From Paracyclopina nana (taxonomy: Eukaryota; Arthropoda; Copepoda; Cyclopoida; Cyclopettidae), in contig JAGUCH010000002.1 of the NCBI GenBank assembly GCA_019096065.1, forward strand, positions 16,194,501-16,258,500: a stretch of 64,000 nucleotides of DNA. Reading direction: 5' to 3'. The first letter of the stretch is position 1. Each line of letters starts with the position of its first letter. The position numbers and the translations under genes were made by a program. The notes under the pieces were generated by a model. It ran no database searches and was not told the origin of the DNA. It saw only the letters and a list, made by a program, of their open reading frames with translations. This document shows, piece by piece, positions 11,801 to 19,581 of the stretch.

Positions 11801-13841
11801 TTCTAATCCACACGTCGTCGGCCACATTTTGGTATCGTAGCTGGCCAATTATTATGTACATAAGTGTGGTTAGGTAGCCAACATTCTCTGCATGTTCGCT
11901 GGGGACATGGAATATTAACTCAACATTGTTGGACAACTTAAACATGATACCATGAGCTCCAAGAACATTTAGTTCAAAATACTTATCTAGTTCATTTCTT
12001 TGATAAGCAAGTGGGTAATTCTCATACTCATGTATCATCATAGTTATTATGACCCTGTCCATCCCATTGAGGTAGGGTTCAATAGGACACAAAGCAATGG
12101 TTGTACATGGTGGACAAATAAACTTATATTTTAGCCATACTACTTTAAGTTTATCTACCATCATATTCATTTTTATTACAATGCGCTTTTGTTCGCCAGA
12201 CAAAAGTTTATGTCCTGGAACAATAACAGCCCACGGTAATTCATCCCATGTTTCTCGTTTTATGAACTTGCTAATTATTACATCAGTTATCTCTTCGTAA
12301 CCGTCACTTTGGTTAGATGAGATAAATACGTAATTTCCTTTTCTACTAATCAAAGGCTTGTGACTTCCCCTTAGTGGCTCATAGGCATTAAAAACATGCA
12401 TATCAGTAAAGGAAAGTCCATTTATATCAGTAAACTGCACAATTACGTGCGAATCTATATAATTGCAGTAACATGACTCCATTTCATGCTCCAGGGCCTT
12501 TAAACTAATGTTAGCCACATGGGCTGCAACCGTACTCTTAAATTTCTGTTTCTTGACAATCCTGGCTCGCCCAATTACTGCATGGGCATTTAAGTAGATG
12601 GGATGCTCAGTATTATTCCCAATATTTACTGGGAAAGTACCTTTACGAGTGACTGCAGTAAGTGCCCCCTCAGAGGTCACTCCGCGGTACTCGTTACTAG
12701 GCACAAAGTTTAAGTACTTATCCACCAATCCGGAATAAACATTTTTCTGGTGAAGAGTACGACCAAGTTCGTCATCTTCGTCAGAGTCAGAATCTATTTG
12801 AATGTCATTACTGATGACAGGTAGATCATGAGGTAAACTAGCCATGGTGGTCACTTCTTCTCCAGGGAGCAGAGTGATCCCTTCATTTATTGCCACTGGG
12901 TAGAAAGCCTCTTTTGACAGTAAGAGTGGAATTTTCTTATGTTTAGATTTTCCAGGAAAATCCATAAAGTGCTTTCCATCTTTACTGGTCATCCGGACAT
13001 TATTGTCCACTAATAACGAGTTCCCTATCATTAATAGTGTATCGCAATCAGACACAAGGAAAACAGCCTGTCTGATTAAAACACGATTTCCAAATGCAAC
13101 TTGAATAGAGACAGCTTCATTCCCTGGGAATTCTTCCCCATTAAAGTTCTTTATTACATAATTAGTTTCGACCCGAGGTAGAGTGTAACCAATTTTGTCT
13201 TCAATCAGTTTTACAAGGGTGCGTGATATTATCTGCACCATAGCTCCACTGTCAAATAAAGCATGCAAACGTATTTTTCCAGTTATCTCCACTGGTATGA
13301 AATACCTTTCACAAACATTATGTAGCTTTAATGAGTATATACTCAGCATGTCATCGTCAAGTTCCGGATTCGGTAAAGGTTCAAAATGTGTTACTGGCTC
13401 TGCTTCATTAGCATTTACTGAGGCCAGATGTGTAACGATGCCATCCTTACTACAATGTTTTTGCTCATCGTTCGTGCTACCTTTTACAAAGTAGTACCAT
13501 AAAGCTATTATTGCTCCACTACAGATTACTGTAATTGGCCAATAATTCCAACCAAATAAGCAATATTGACTTATCGTTATTGCAATCAGTATTATGCAAA
13601 TCTCAACTACAGTCATAGTATGCTGAGGAACAAACCGACTTTTTCTACCCCTTATTGCAAGGACCAGAGCCTTTTTGTCCTCACTTCCACGAGTCATAAT
13701 TTCGGCATTTTTCACAGATTGCTCCTTTAAGTAATCAAAGTAAGCTCGTCCTACTTCTTTGTTACATTCTCCCCTCATAAACGAAGGCAAGATGTAACTA
13801 TCTTTATCATTCTTATTGGGATTTTTTGTACTTGGTCCCAT
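5838..13841 (-). CDS. pol: Retroelement Pol polyprotein (protease, reverse transcriptase, RNase H, integrase) with extra N- and C-terminal regions, 2667 aa
   Basis: Uninterrupted frame. The start ATG overlaps the gag stop by one base (TAATG), suggesting reinitiation rather than frameshifting. In order: two predicted membrane helices at about residues 77-96 and 100-119; an aspartic protease with DSG near 196; a reverse transcriptase with the first catalytic Asp in SFDVTSGYDNL and YVDD near 1059; an RNase H with Asp-Glu-Asp residues (VVDSG, EALGVL, VTDCLS); an integrase with an H-x4-H…CMHC zinc finger and a D,D,E triad (IDLAKF about 1645, ADNGAQ about 1704, AENAIR about 1745); and an SH3-like integrase tail to about 1930. 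A tail of about 700 residues follows, Pro/Ser/Glu-rich, with two related motifs (FLPHNLRRRKNVNYRAMAGF and ILPRRQLRERK…YRELAGI). Membrane helices before the protease and this tail are not standard for gypsy Pol. Confidence 0.93.
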   Translation of the reverse strand: MGPSTKNPNKNDKDSYILPSFMRGECNKEVGRAYFDYLKEQSVKNAEIMTRGSEDKKALVLAIRGRKSRFVPQHTMTVVEICIILIAITISQYCLFGWNYWPITVICSGAIIALWYYFVKGSTNDEQKHCSKDGIVTHLASVNANEAEPVTHFEPLPNPELDDDMLSIYSLKLHNVCERYFIPVEITGKIRLHALFDSGAMVQIISRTLVKLIEDKIGYTLPRVETNYVIKNFNGEEFPGNEAVSIQVAFGNRVLIRQAVFLVSDCDTLLMIGNSLLVDNNVRMTSKDGKHFMDFPGKSKHKKIPLLLSKEAFYPVAINEGITLLPGEEVTTMASLPHDLPVISNDIQIDSDSDEDDELGRTLHQKNVYSGLVDKYLNFVPSNEYRGVTSEGALTAVTRKGTFPVNIGNNTEHPIYLNAHAVIGRARIVKKQKFKSTVAAHVANISLKALEHEMESCYCNYIDSHVIVQFTDINGLSFTDMHVFNAYEPLRGSHKPLISRKGNYVFISSNQSDGYEEITDVIISKFIKRETWDELPWAVIVPGHKLLSGEQKRIVIKMNMMVDKLKVVWLKYKFICPPCTTIALCPIEPYLNGMDRVIITMMIHEYENYPLAYQRNELDKYFELNVLGAHGIMFKLSNNVELIFHVPSEHAENVGYLTTLMYIIIGQLRYQNVADDVWIRTLMDGDVHVGDPLCMATTAALLVLSGLQMYPDDLTKEDIKTKFGKFIPFVLEPHGCSCKPCLAKNMGIKVPLKSFTTIYEGPIVDTSIRQTVLKSPSELDLVSASLELSKDERNNQKLYEEVYNLLLKFPSEFDPLRVLNGVAGYTFPLKPETILNMDLEHIPGEVREDFRDLLIEYKTIFSEDPRSYRLWNVEPMKFQLKDDKPLVPKVFNMSEYETTQVDRKIALMLSSGLIEIVDKSLNRYSACPCFLTSRPNDEKLPMKQRKPRLLVDLTSFNKNLIFTTSEHIVPPIPTLLGMLSNSCLMSSFDVTSGYDNLPVDSDSADMCCFAVTSPRSIYRSVFLKSKSCLQGIAIAPRMFAELLQQALNPEILPFTCVYVDDLVVACKNPGKPRPATLDDYTRHLGDLRKLFQSLKDLNALLQIKKTQLGVKEATVLGHLISIDENGIMTMRMPDKFRSAFDDFPMPTTKKQLQKFIGMTNWLSQYCPNMATYTAPLLDVLQTAQGKTGKFTFTAFQEKCFYKVIDEIKTGMSLALPRFKEGYLVVDSGVISTSALLMEVNEDGKAVCVGAHSARFPLSVCLSYHSFQREALGVLTMINHFKSILFAYERLVIVTDCLSIASVLASSFTGKDAFTHRLAARIYSLPVAWKLRAVPRAEVEVVDVLLNKYHQTPEGETVFYAPYSIAGQITKDIYANKYPLPDAIKDKVLTTQELLTHVYDTLVNSGTMSKTLLQKRLHCLNDKWVDMIGTKPPFVHDDTSTLLRAKHDDEDFLEEEILSKLSHSFHGEADFDSPVNHIENNLRVDTVTVKRRISPHLPGITRNLLIKLQQNCEETQKIINLIMLSPPEKVPLDVAVKYRVLDGALLVIRKNVKLPFSVATNTKVYMSMPNCVYLMACIHLLHNHLGSKKTNTLFTQSMYSTYSARISRIIIGACMHCALYHKANTRFVGKGRFRIPTQPWELVMIDLAKFDETLVKGSSAKDLLVFVDVYSKMIIAKPLLDAKYKQVANAMEEVISLFGVPKTLLADNGAQLTSNKALQRLVDRYKIKELCHYRTLSPYKHSNAYAENAIRIIRSALVLNSNSYNMKLCDVFKTSIYAINNRPLTYLAYTDDKGVKITPTPFSLFFDKMPFYHLGRDVFEILSESEDKIHKAEWRQRMREYDLEEQFHLEKMKATERPSFKPEIGSLVLVIKHPINKQRYKFMDDLFEVIDIGQHSTVTVKPYLYDGLTREVSLDHVKLYRFHELYRFLPDKLSNLLKRPYTPEEILRKKARNEVIEFLEGAAPESHDYSLRGHTKASSIVASQSSLISQSTSTDTEPSAIHQTYKRSGSILMQKAASLFKPSDILRIQEENKQLVQKQWEQYDRKKLEGKYLADNADNNIVRKGASDSLSDTSTDDFIERAIALSANTGPDEAFYEDMLVLSQRGPPTFAEMAQQERLYPNLPSVKPDHISTPDRSNVSEGTLAGVSPVKRAFRGQYRDQRVPDIPESPEKYHTPDQSMSATPNKDNDNIEEVVEKAASFIAPSKFDTDLESLSAGLESMQLALPTDPFGGNTQDDENESSDSDDTTTIYYTARRNLRRTPLTKSIKQNVQKAIDIVRRQLELSPRKRPPSPPIDNPMEGPSAPKPEIYGAEGGEPQVRYTVMKSPVRKPDLQPSNSELPNAGVPQIVPSTIVLEHSSAAVTPLGDPAITEKEHLAHQATPEIARPTVMQTSPVVPQPGTQKPPEAAVRAPYEPEKLSPLRFLPHNLRRRKNVNYRAMAGFREYNKNNVPASSPAIAQPVLPEALPHPEVALTVEQDTSPPQAVKQPPDTNPVASSDQPSGSSATPFAGPNEPEASAAAQPAVDSGISEPTPIRILPRRQLRERKGTVDYRELAGIRKYGKEKSKAGKEQKYFPNVPRIAPLDREDKEFARVRFTNTRERPDQKERELLEEVIPNWKLNKNMAAVPDYIQFLKATGMDHQDDSNINEMKRLRLTYDELYKLAFKKFK

Positions 13842-16405
13842 TATTGTTTACGAGCAGGTCGCGTCTTCCAACACTTTTCTCCCCTAAACTCAAGGTGCAG
13901 TCCTTTACACAATGAACACAATGTGCCATCGTTTCTAATCGAGGTCAAATTTGTGTTCGGGTAATTCGAACACCGTGTGGCGTAATGCAATTGGTTGCAG
14001 AACAAGCACCCACCGGTCTGAAGGGGGTTTCCTTCAGGCAACGTAGATGTATCTATGTTAAAAGTTTTTCCCAGCCTATTTATTTTCTCGGATGGTGATT
14101 CGGCTTTCATCATAGCTACTTCCACAGCTTGCCTACTCAATTCAAAATTTGCTCGAGCCAACTCGCTTTGTAGCTCATTTATTATTTTAGCACTTCGTTG
14201 ACTACGGCCAGAGGCTGCCGACATGGTGCTAGCACTATCTAACACCTCTTCCTCAGTGGCTTCGACCATAGCAATTCTAGGTTTGGCACGCATATTGGGC
14301 ACCATTGGTAGCCTCTCCTCTTTATGAGCCCTATCAAGATCCCTTGGCACATAGGTACCTAGGTCACTGCCAATCAGGTTCATCATGATGTTGTAGGCGT
14401 GCAAACTCCTAGCAGGTATATTTGCTCTCAGCAGATAGTCGTTGTATTTATTTACTAACGACTGGTAATTCTGAGGCCAATGACGTCCTAGGAGTGCAAA
14501 ACCATCAGAGATGGCTTCAGAAACTGCATGAGCATCTCCGCCATCTCCAATAGTTGTGTTATGTATCTTCATTCGTAGTCGAAGAATTGCCTTAAGTGTG
14601 GCAGTAAAGCACTCAGTAGGCTTCCGGATCATCTCCTGGATGAGGAAATATGGGTCCTCTTTACGTACGAACTGCGTGTAGTTAAAGATATCCTGCCATA
14701 GCAATTCCATACCATCTTTTCCTTCTCCAGCCATCCCCTTAAAATACTCACTAGTATTCTGGGATGAAGCCTCACACATGGCTGTTAACAAAGCTGCATG
14801 AGACCAATGCTGTCTGCCAGCCTCGTTCGCCATATAGTCCAGAAAATTTATTATATTCTCCGCAGTTAATGAGGAACTATGTAGGTCAAACTTTTTAGTA
14901 TATTTGTGCCTAATCTCCTTCATTGACTGTGAGCTTGCATACTTAACATGGCCATTCGTAGGTACAGCAATGTAACCTCTCATGGTGGTCGGATCATAAA
15001 TGCTCCTAGAAGTGTCAGCTGATACTCCAGCGGCCACACTTATTTCAGGGGTCTTCAAGTAGCCTTCTGCCAATATCTGCTTTTGGAGAGAAGTAAACTC
15101 GTCCCTCGTGCTAAGTACACTAAAGAGCTTCTGCATCTCAATCAATTTCTTTCCTGAGGATAGGTTTGGGTCAACCATCTGAAGGATTACTCGTCTGGCT
15201 GATTCCACATCCTTAATCTCGTCGGTGTTAATTAACTTCAGCCTCTCTGAAATCGGAGCAGACTCATCATATATGACGTCAGTTTCAGGTACCATTCGTT
15301 CCTTCGTCGCAGCATCTACTATGCTTAAGGTTCTTTCTAAATTCTTACTGAAAATAGACTCTACCTTTGCCCCAACCATGTGCTTAGCCGTGATTTGAGC
15401 AGAGGCAATAATTTTATTTGCAGTGCTTGCATCATGCATTTTCGTGTAGTAGGCTTTTACCGTGTTTAATTCCTGAATATTCAGATGGCCTCCTGACAAC
15501 ATCTTTTGTACCATCCTATGTACAACTTCCATTGGAGGAAGCGTGACAGAATTAGTCAAGTTGTGCAAATCACGAGGATTCATTTTAGTCGAGGTTAGGA
15601 CTGACTTATTTTGGCCATTCAGGTCAACACCTGTAGTGAACTCATGATGGTTAGTCCCAGGTGGACTTGCTATCGAAGACATATCTGGAACAGCATTACC
15701 CGTCTCATTGTTTGGAAAATGTACACTCTGGCCTGGGGTTTTCTGTGGTTTCAGGTTAAGCGGTTCATTTAGGAAATAGTCGTTTTGTAGGCCATAAAGC
15801 CTCGCTACAATAGAAAATCCATCTCCAAATGTCCGTATCTTTAACCAATTCCTGGATATCAGTGTCGCAACCATTTCCTGCGTCCCTGACATTGCGTAAG
15901 TCATGGAGCTTCCATCAACTTCTTGGATACGCTGCAGATCTTTCTTTTCCTCAATACGAGTTAGGAACTCATCCAGACCAAAACAAATGCATAATAAGGC
16001 ACATGTCGTGCTTGTCAATGAATTAGGGTCAAGTGCATCAATATATTTAACCACATTTACAATCTGGCCGACTGGATCTTTAAGAGGCATAGTCCTAATG
16101 ATTGACATAATATGATCATCCAACGGTCTAATTGGCTCCCTGGGAACAATTACTATTCGAGTCCTATCCCATACAGCTGCTATTTGCGCTGGGGTTACTG
16201 TGACAAACTCTAGTGCTTCAGGGTAAGCAACGTGTGGCAGAAAGCTTTGCAAGACAGTCCTGCTGGTCCCATTTGGATTGCATTGGGATAAGTACCCTTG
16301 AAAAGTGTCCTCATTAATCCCAAGGTGGTTCAACAATCGCTCCTTGACTTTCGTAACTTCCTCAGCCAGAGTAGGTCCAGCGATCCTAGAATCCTGACTT
16401 GCCAT
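13841..16405 (-). CDS. gag: Retroelement Gag-like protein, 854 aa, with two C-terminal zinc fingers
   Basis: Intact frame from ATG at 16405, directly after a tandemly repeated leader unit. The last 60 or so residues carry two Cys/His fingers: C-x2-C-x3-H-x4-C (CLFCNQLHYATRC) and C-x2-C-x3-H-x7-C (CSLCKGLHLEFRGEKC). These spacings differ from the usual retroviral C-x2-C-x4-H-x4-C knuckle. A likely coiled coil (INELQSELARANFELSRQAV) precedes them. The rest shows no family I can name. Its position before pol, its size and the nucleic-acid-binding fingers support the Gag role of packaging the element RNA. The stop overlaps the pol ATG by one base. Confidence 0.88.
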   Translation of the reverse strand: MASQDSRIAGPTLAEEVTKVKERLLNHLGINEDTFQGYLSQCNPNGTSRTVLQSFLPHVAYPEALEFVTVTPAQIAAVWDRTRIVIVPREPIRPLDDHIMSIIRTMPLKDPVGQIVNVVKYIDALDPNSLTSTTCALLCICFGLDEFLTRIEEKKDLQRIQEVDGSSMTYAMSGTQEMVATLISRNWLKIRTFGDGFSIVARLYGLQNDYFLNEPLNLKPQKTPGQSVHFPNNETGNAVPDMSSIASPPGTNHHEFTTGVDLNGQNKSVLTSTKMNPRDLHNLTNSVTLPPMEVVHRMVQKMLSGGHLNIQELNTVKAYYTKMHDASTANKIIASAQITAKHMVGAKVESIFSKNLERTLSIVDAATKERMVPETDVIYDESAPISERLKLINTDEIKDVESARRVILQMVDPNLSSGKKLIEMQKLFSVLSTRDEFTSLQKQILAEGYLKTPEISVAAGVSADTSRSIYDPTTMRGYIAVPTNGHVKYASSQSMKEIRHKYTKKFDLHSSSLTAENIINFLDYMANEAGRQHWSHAALLTAMCEASSQNTSEYFKGMAGEGKDGMELLWQDIFNYTQFVRKEDPYFLIQEMIRKPTECFTATLKAILRLRMKIHNTTIGDGGDAHAVSEAISDGFALLGRHWPQNYQSLVNKYNDYLLRANIPARSLHAYNIMMNLIGSDLGTYVPRDLDRAHKEERLPMVPNMRAKPRIAMVEATEEEVLDSASTMSAASGRSQRSAKIINELQSELARANFELSRQAVEVAMMKAESPSEKINRLGKTFNIDTSTLPEGNPLQTGGCLFCNQLHYATRCSNYPNTNLTSIRNDGTLCSLCKGLHLEFRGEKCWKTRPARKQ

Positions 16406-18574
16406 TCTTATCTTGTAAAAGGCGTGACGGAGTCACACTGAGTATTTCTTATCTCTTAGAGGTGCAACGGAGTCACACGCAATATTCTGGTCTTAGTACA
16501 CTACTGTGTGTACTAAATTCGGCAGTACCGAATTGAAAGCTATACGCTGTTCAAAGCACAGGGAAGCTTGTCCTAGTTACTACGCCGCGTCAAGTGACAC
16601 AGAGAAAAAAGGTTGCAATTGCTAAGCTCGTTTATTTATTTTTTGTCAAGGCTATGAGCGGCCTAGACAGAACACACACACACACACACGCACAGGTACA
16701 CTCACTTATGGTATTATAAAGGAAGGTTTAAGGTTTAGCACTACTGGAGCTACAGGTGGTAGGGTTTTTTCTTCTAAGTCTCTGAAACAAAGGTGCATCA
16801 ACTTTTTACGCAGAAAAGGTATGCCACTTCGCCAACCAGTGTCGACTCAGTGAATGAAGAATTTTTTAGGTTGCCCACTCCTCCTCGAGTTGCGGGCCGG
16901 CCAACCTTCCCTGTGCCCTCGGCAACTTGTCCAAGGTTAGCCAGTTTTTTGGGCCCCAAACACGCATTTTCCTTTGTGGCTCCCACTCTGGCTCCACGCG
17001 TGGCCTATTTGGGGTTCATTGACTCACAGCGGAGTCATGGATTACATCATCTTCTTCCATCTGTGTGGCCAAACCCACGGACGAGACCCACTAGTGTCGC
17101 AACACTCTTGCGCTCACTCGCCCCATTATGGATAGGCAACAGAGGCTCAGGTCGCAACCTGCACCTTGGCTGGCTTTCCGGCTGCCATGGCACCCATACT
17201 CCAAGCTATGCCATGCGGAGCCTGCACGCATGCATTCACCTCCGGGAAAGACAGTGTCATTGTTACTTTGTGTAGGCCCATCATCATAACAATGGTCCAT
17301 GGAAGACATCATCAACGGGCTGGTGGTACGTCACGGCCTGTACCTTCTTGCACTCCCCGCGCGCCAGTTCCAACCCGCCAACGGCATCAATGCGCAACTT
17401 GGGTCTAAGGGAATCTAAAGCCTACGCACCACATAGGCCCAAATGCCATCGGAGTGACCCTCATCGGCTCGTCAGCCTTCGGGATTTTGCTTTTGTACTG
17501 TAGTAGACACACCCTGATCGCAATCAGCGTGCGGCCCAACCTGCGCCGCAGAGCAGGAATCCTGATCCACACCAAGACATTTTCCGGGACTTCATGGTTT
17601 TTGGTCATCAAACCTTTAGGAGAGAGAGTGGCCTTCAATCCCTCCGGGGCCTCCAAAATGGTGTGCGACGGTCACACCCTCTGAAGCCTAGGATGGTTAG
17701 CATCGGCTTCATGGTCACGGTACCGTTTGCAGCCTCCGGGTGCTGGCCGGATGTCTACCCGCCTTGGACCCAAAGCCGCAGCCTCGGTGCTCCAACTCTG
17801 GCGAGACACATCACATGGCAAGCTTCAGTGCTGTAGACCAGTGATTGGGCTTCCTACCCACGTCCTCAACGGCCTCAACAGCCTCGGACTAGGATGCATA
17901 ACTGCCCAGGAACCCTCTATACAATTTATGGTCGAACAAAGTCAAACAAGGTTGTCTTATTCACTCAGCTTTTAACACCACACAAATTAATGGCAGCAAA
18001 TACAAAGAAATAAGTACTGCAGTAAATATTCTTGTGGCCATCTTCTTCATGCCTCAGCACACTTTGGAGAACTTTGGTGGGACAATAGCAGGGCAGAGCT
18101 CACTCAATGGGCCATGTGCACTTGGTCCATGTCTTGTTTCTCTGAAGTCCCCCATCGAACTCCCCGAGTCTTCTCCTTCTTCTCCACTCGATGCATCGCA
18201 GCAAGTTCCATCAGCTTCCATCTGCTTCTCTCCGTTATCATGCAGCTGCAGGTCCTCTCTATGTAGCAGCTAGCAACTCCTCCACACAATGGCTAGCAAC
18301 TTCTCCACTCAAGGTCAGGTGAATTGCCATAGGTAAGGCTCAACGCATAGGTAGTAGCAGCAGCAGCAGCAACAATCAGAGAGTTGGAGGAGATGAAAAG
18401 GTGTTTTTAAGAAAGGAGGTTTTGTGATTTTGAGGTGGTGATGTAGCGGTGAATGGGCAACCTTCCGGACTTCTGGCGGCTCCACGGGCTCCACGGTTTC
18501 CACAGGTTCCACTGGAGAGGTCCAATCAAGTCCTATTCTGGTCGTAACGTGCACCAGAGACATGATGTACTTAT
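16406..18574 (-). other. 5' non-coding block of the left element (candidate LTR plus leader)
   Basis: This 2.17 kb matches 50417-52577 of the right copy along its whole length. It contains a GC-rich central part, a (CA)n tract near 16673, an AATAAATAAA-like sequence on the element strand near 16630, two adjacent hairpins (16493-16534) and a duplicated unit of about 33 bp just before the gag ATG. Several short frames are open on both strands, but they are shifted or broken between copies, so I do not call a gene. A primer binding site and LTR ends could not be fixed. Confidence 0.5.
16493..16534 (-). repeat. Two adjacent perfect hairpins in the gag leader (left copy)
   Basis: TTAGTACAC-(6 nt)-GTGTACTAA at 16493-16516 is immediately followed, sharing one base, by AATTCGG-(5 nt)-CCGAATT at 16516-16534. 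Both stems are fully conserved in the right copy, while the second loop differs by one base. Confidence 0.75.
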
Positions 18575-19581
18575 TGCCCATCATCATTGCCTTTCTTAAA
18601 AAAAGTTTCAAAATAAATGTTTTAAACAACACATCTTAGAGATTTTTTGTTCATGAATATCAAATGTTTAGCCAATTATAAGTAAAATTGAATTAATATT
18701 TTTTGCCTGAAAGTGACTTTTCATCGAACAAAATCAGGAAAATTGGCGTGAATTTTGAGTAACTCAAGATGATCTAGAATGGAGTAACTATCAATTTTGT
18801 GGCCTAAATCAAAATTGAAATAAATACTTTAATAAAACTCTCAAAACTAAAAAAAGATGGCTAAAGGTTCAAGCTTTCCAACAATGTCCATTGTGTCTAG
18901 TATTTCCCGAAGTTCCAACTCTAATTTTTGATTTCAAAGTGCGAAGAAATCTCTGGGACAGGCAGTTTATTGCTGCTGAAGCCTTGGCTGAAGGTATGAA
19001 ATATCTCAATTATGCTACTAGTTTGTCACTTTACATAATAATCATGAACCATGAATTGGTTTCAATGCAAGGATAGTGCAGTCATTTTTTAATTTCTTGC
19101 TCTGCTATGTTTCTTGGCATAGTGCTCTCATCGCCATACTTTGGAGGTAAAATTGAAAGCAAGTCTTATTTTCCTATCACGAACGCAACCAAATATCGCG
19201 GCCGCCATTAGCGCCTATCACGTACGCTCCTTCGTGTCGCGTATTTTAGATATCTACGTTTATAATTTAGCGTGTTTCATGAAAACAAGGATACTGTATT
19301 ATTTAAATGCTTTTTATTAGAGATTTCTTCAAAGTTAGCGCTGAAACATATCCTATTCTCCAAGAAGTTTTTTTTTGAAAAACCTATTACTTTGTTCGCT
19401 TATTTGGGTTTTTCAAGTCTGCACAAAGACTCCTTTTTGTATCGCCCAATGTCTGAATATTGCAAAACGATCCTTTTGATGAGAATTGGAAGAATGCAAG
19501 GCCATTCGTCCTCGAGCCTTCCGATCTTGTGAAACGAAGCGTGGCCACTCTGCGTTTTAAAAGAAACGTTAACTTTTACAA
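18575..19581. other. Intergenic, between the left element and LRRC49
   Basis: AT-rich, no supported gene. A short plus-strand frame at 18891-19076 has no recognisable similarity. I saw no exon matching the missing C-terminal part of LRRC49 here. Confidence 0.4.

Larger units (their letters stand above)
5312..18574 (-). mobile_element. Very large Ty3/gypsy-like gag-pol retroelement, left copy, coding-intact
   Basis: The element reads leftward: a 2.17 kb non-coding 5' block (16406-18574), gag (13841-16405), pol (5838-13841), then a 3' region. Homology with the right copy begins at 18574 (TAAGTACATCATG…) and covers the whole unit. The order protease-RT-RNase H-integrase and the RT style place it near Ty3/gypsy elements. 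The gag zinc fingers look unusual for that group. Antisense genes at 235-2440 probably lie within its 3' part, so the full element likely runs past position 1. No second copy of the 5' block is visible between 1 and 5838, so LTRs cannot be confirmed. Both long frames are uninterrupted, suggesting recent activity. Confidence 0.85.

Noticed and set aside
13841-16405. Assignment of the element to BEL/Pao because of the Cys/His spacing in Gag
   Set aside because: RT, RNase H and integrase features look like Ty3/gypsy; the finger spacing alone is weak evidence.
16793-17275. 160-codon plus-strand frame in the 5' block of the left element, partly shared with the right copy
   Set aside because: The right copy is frameshifted relative to it near the start, it has no recognisable domain, and both strands of this GC-rich block are open by chance.
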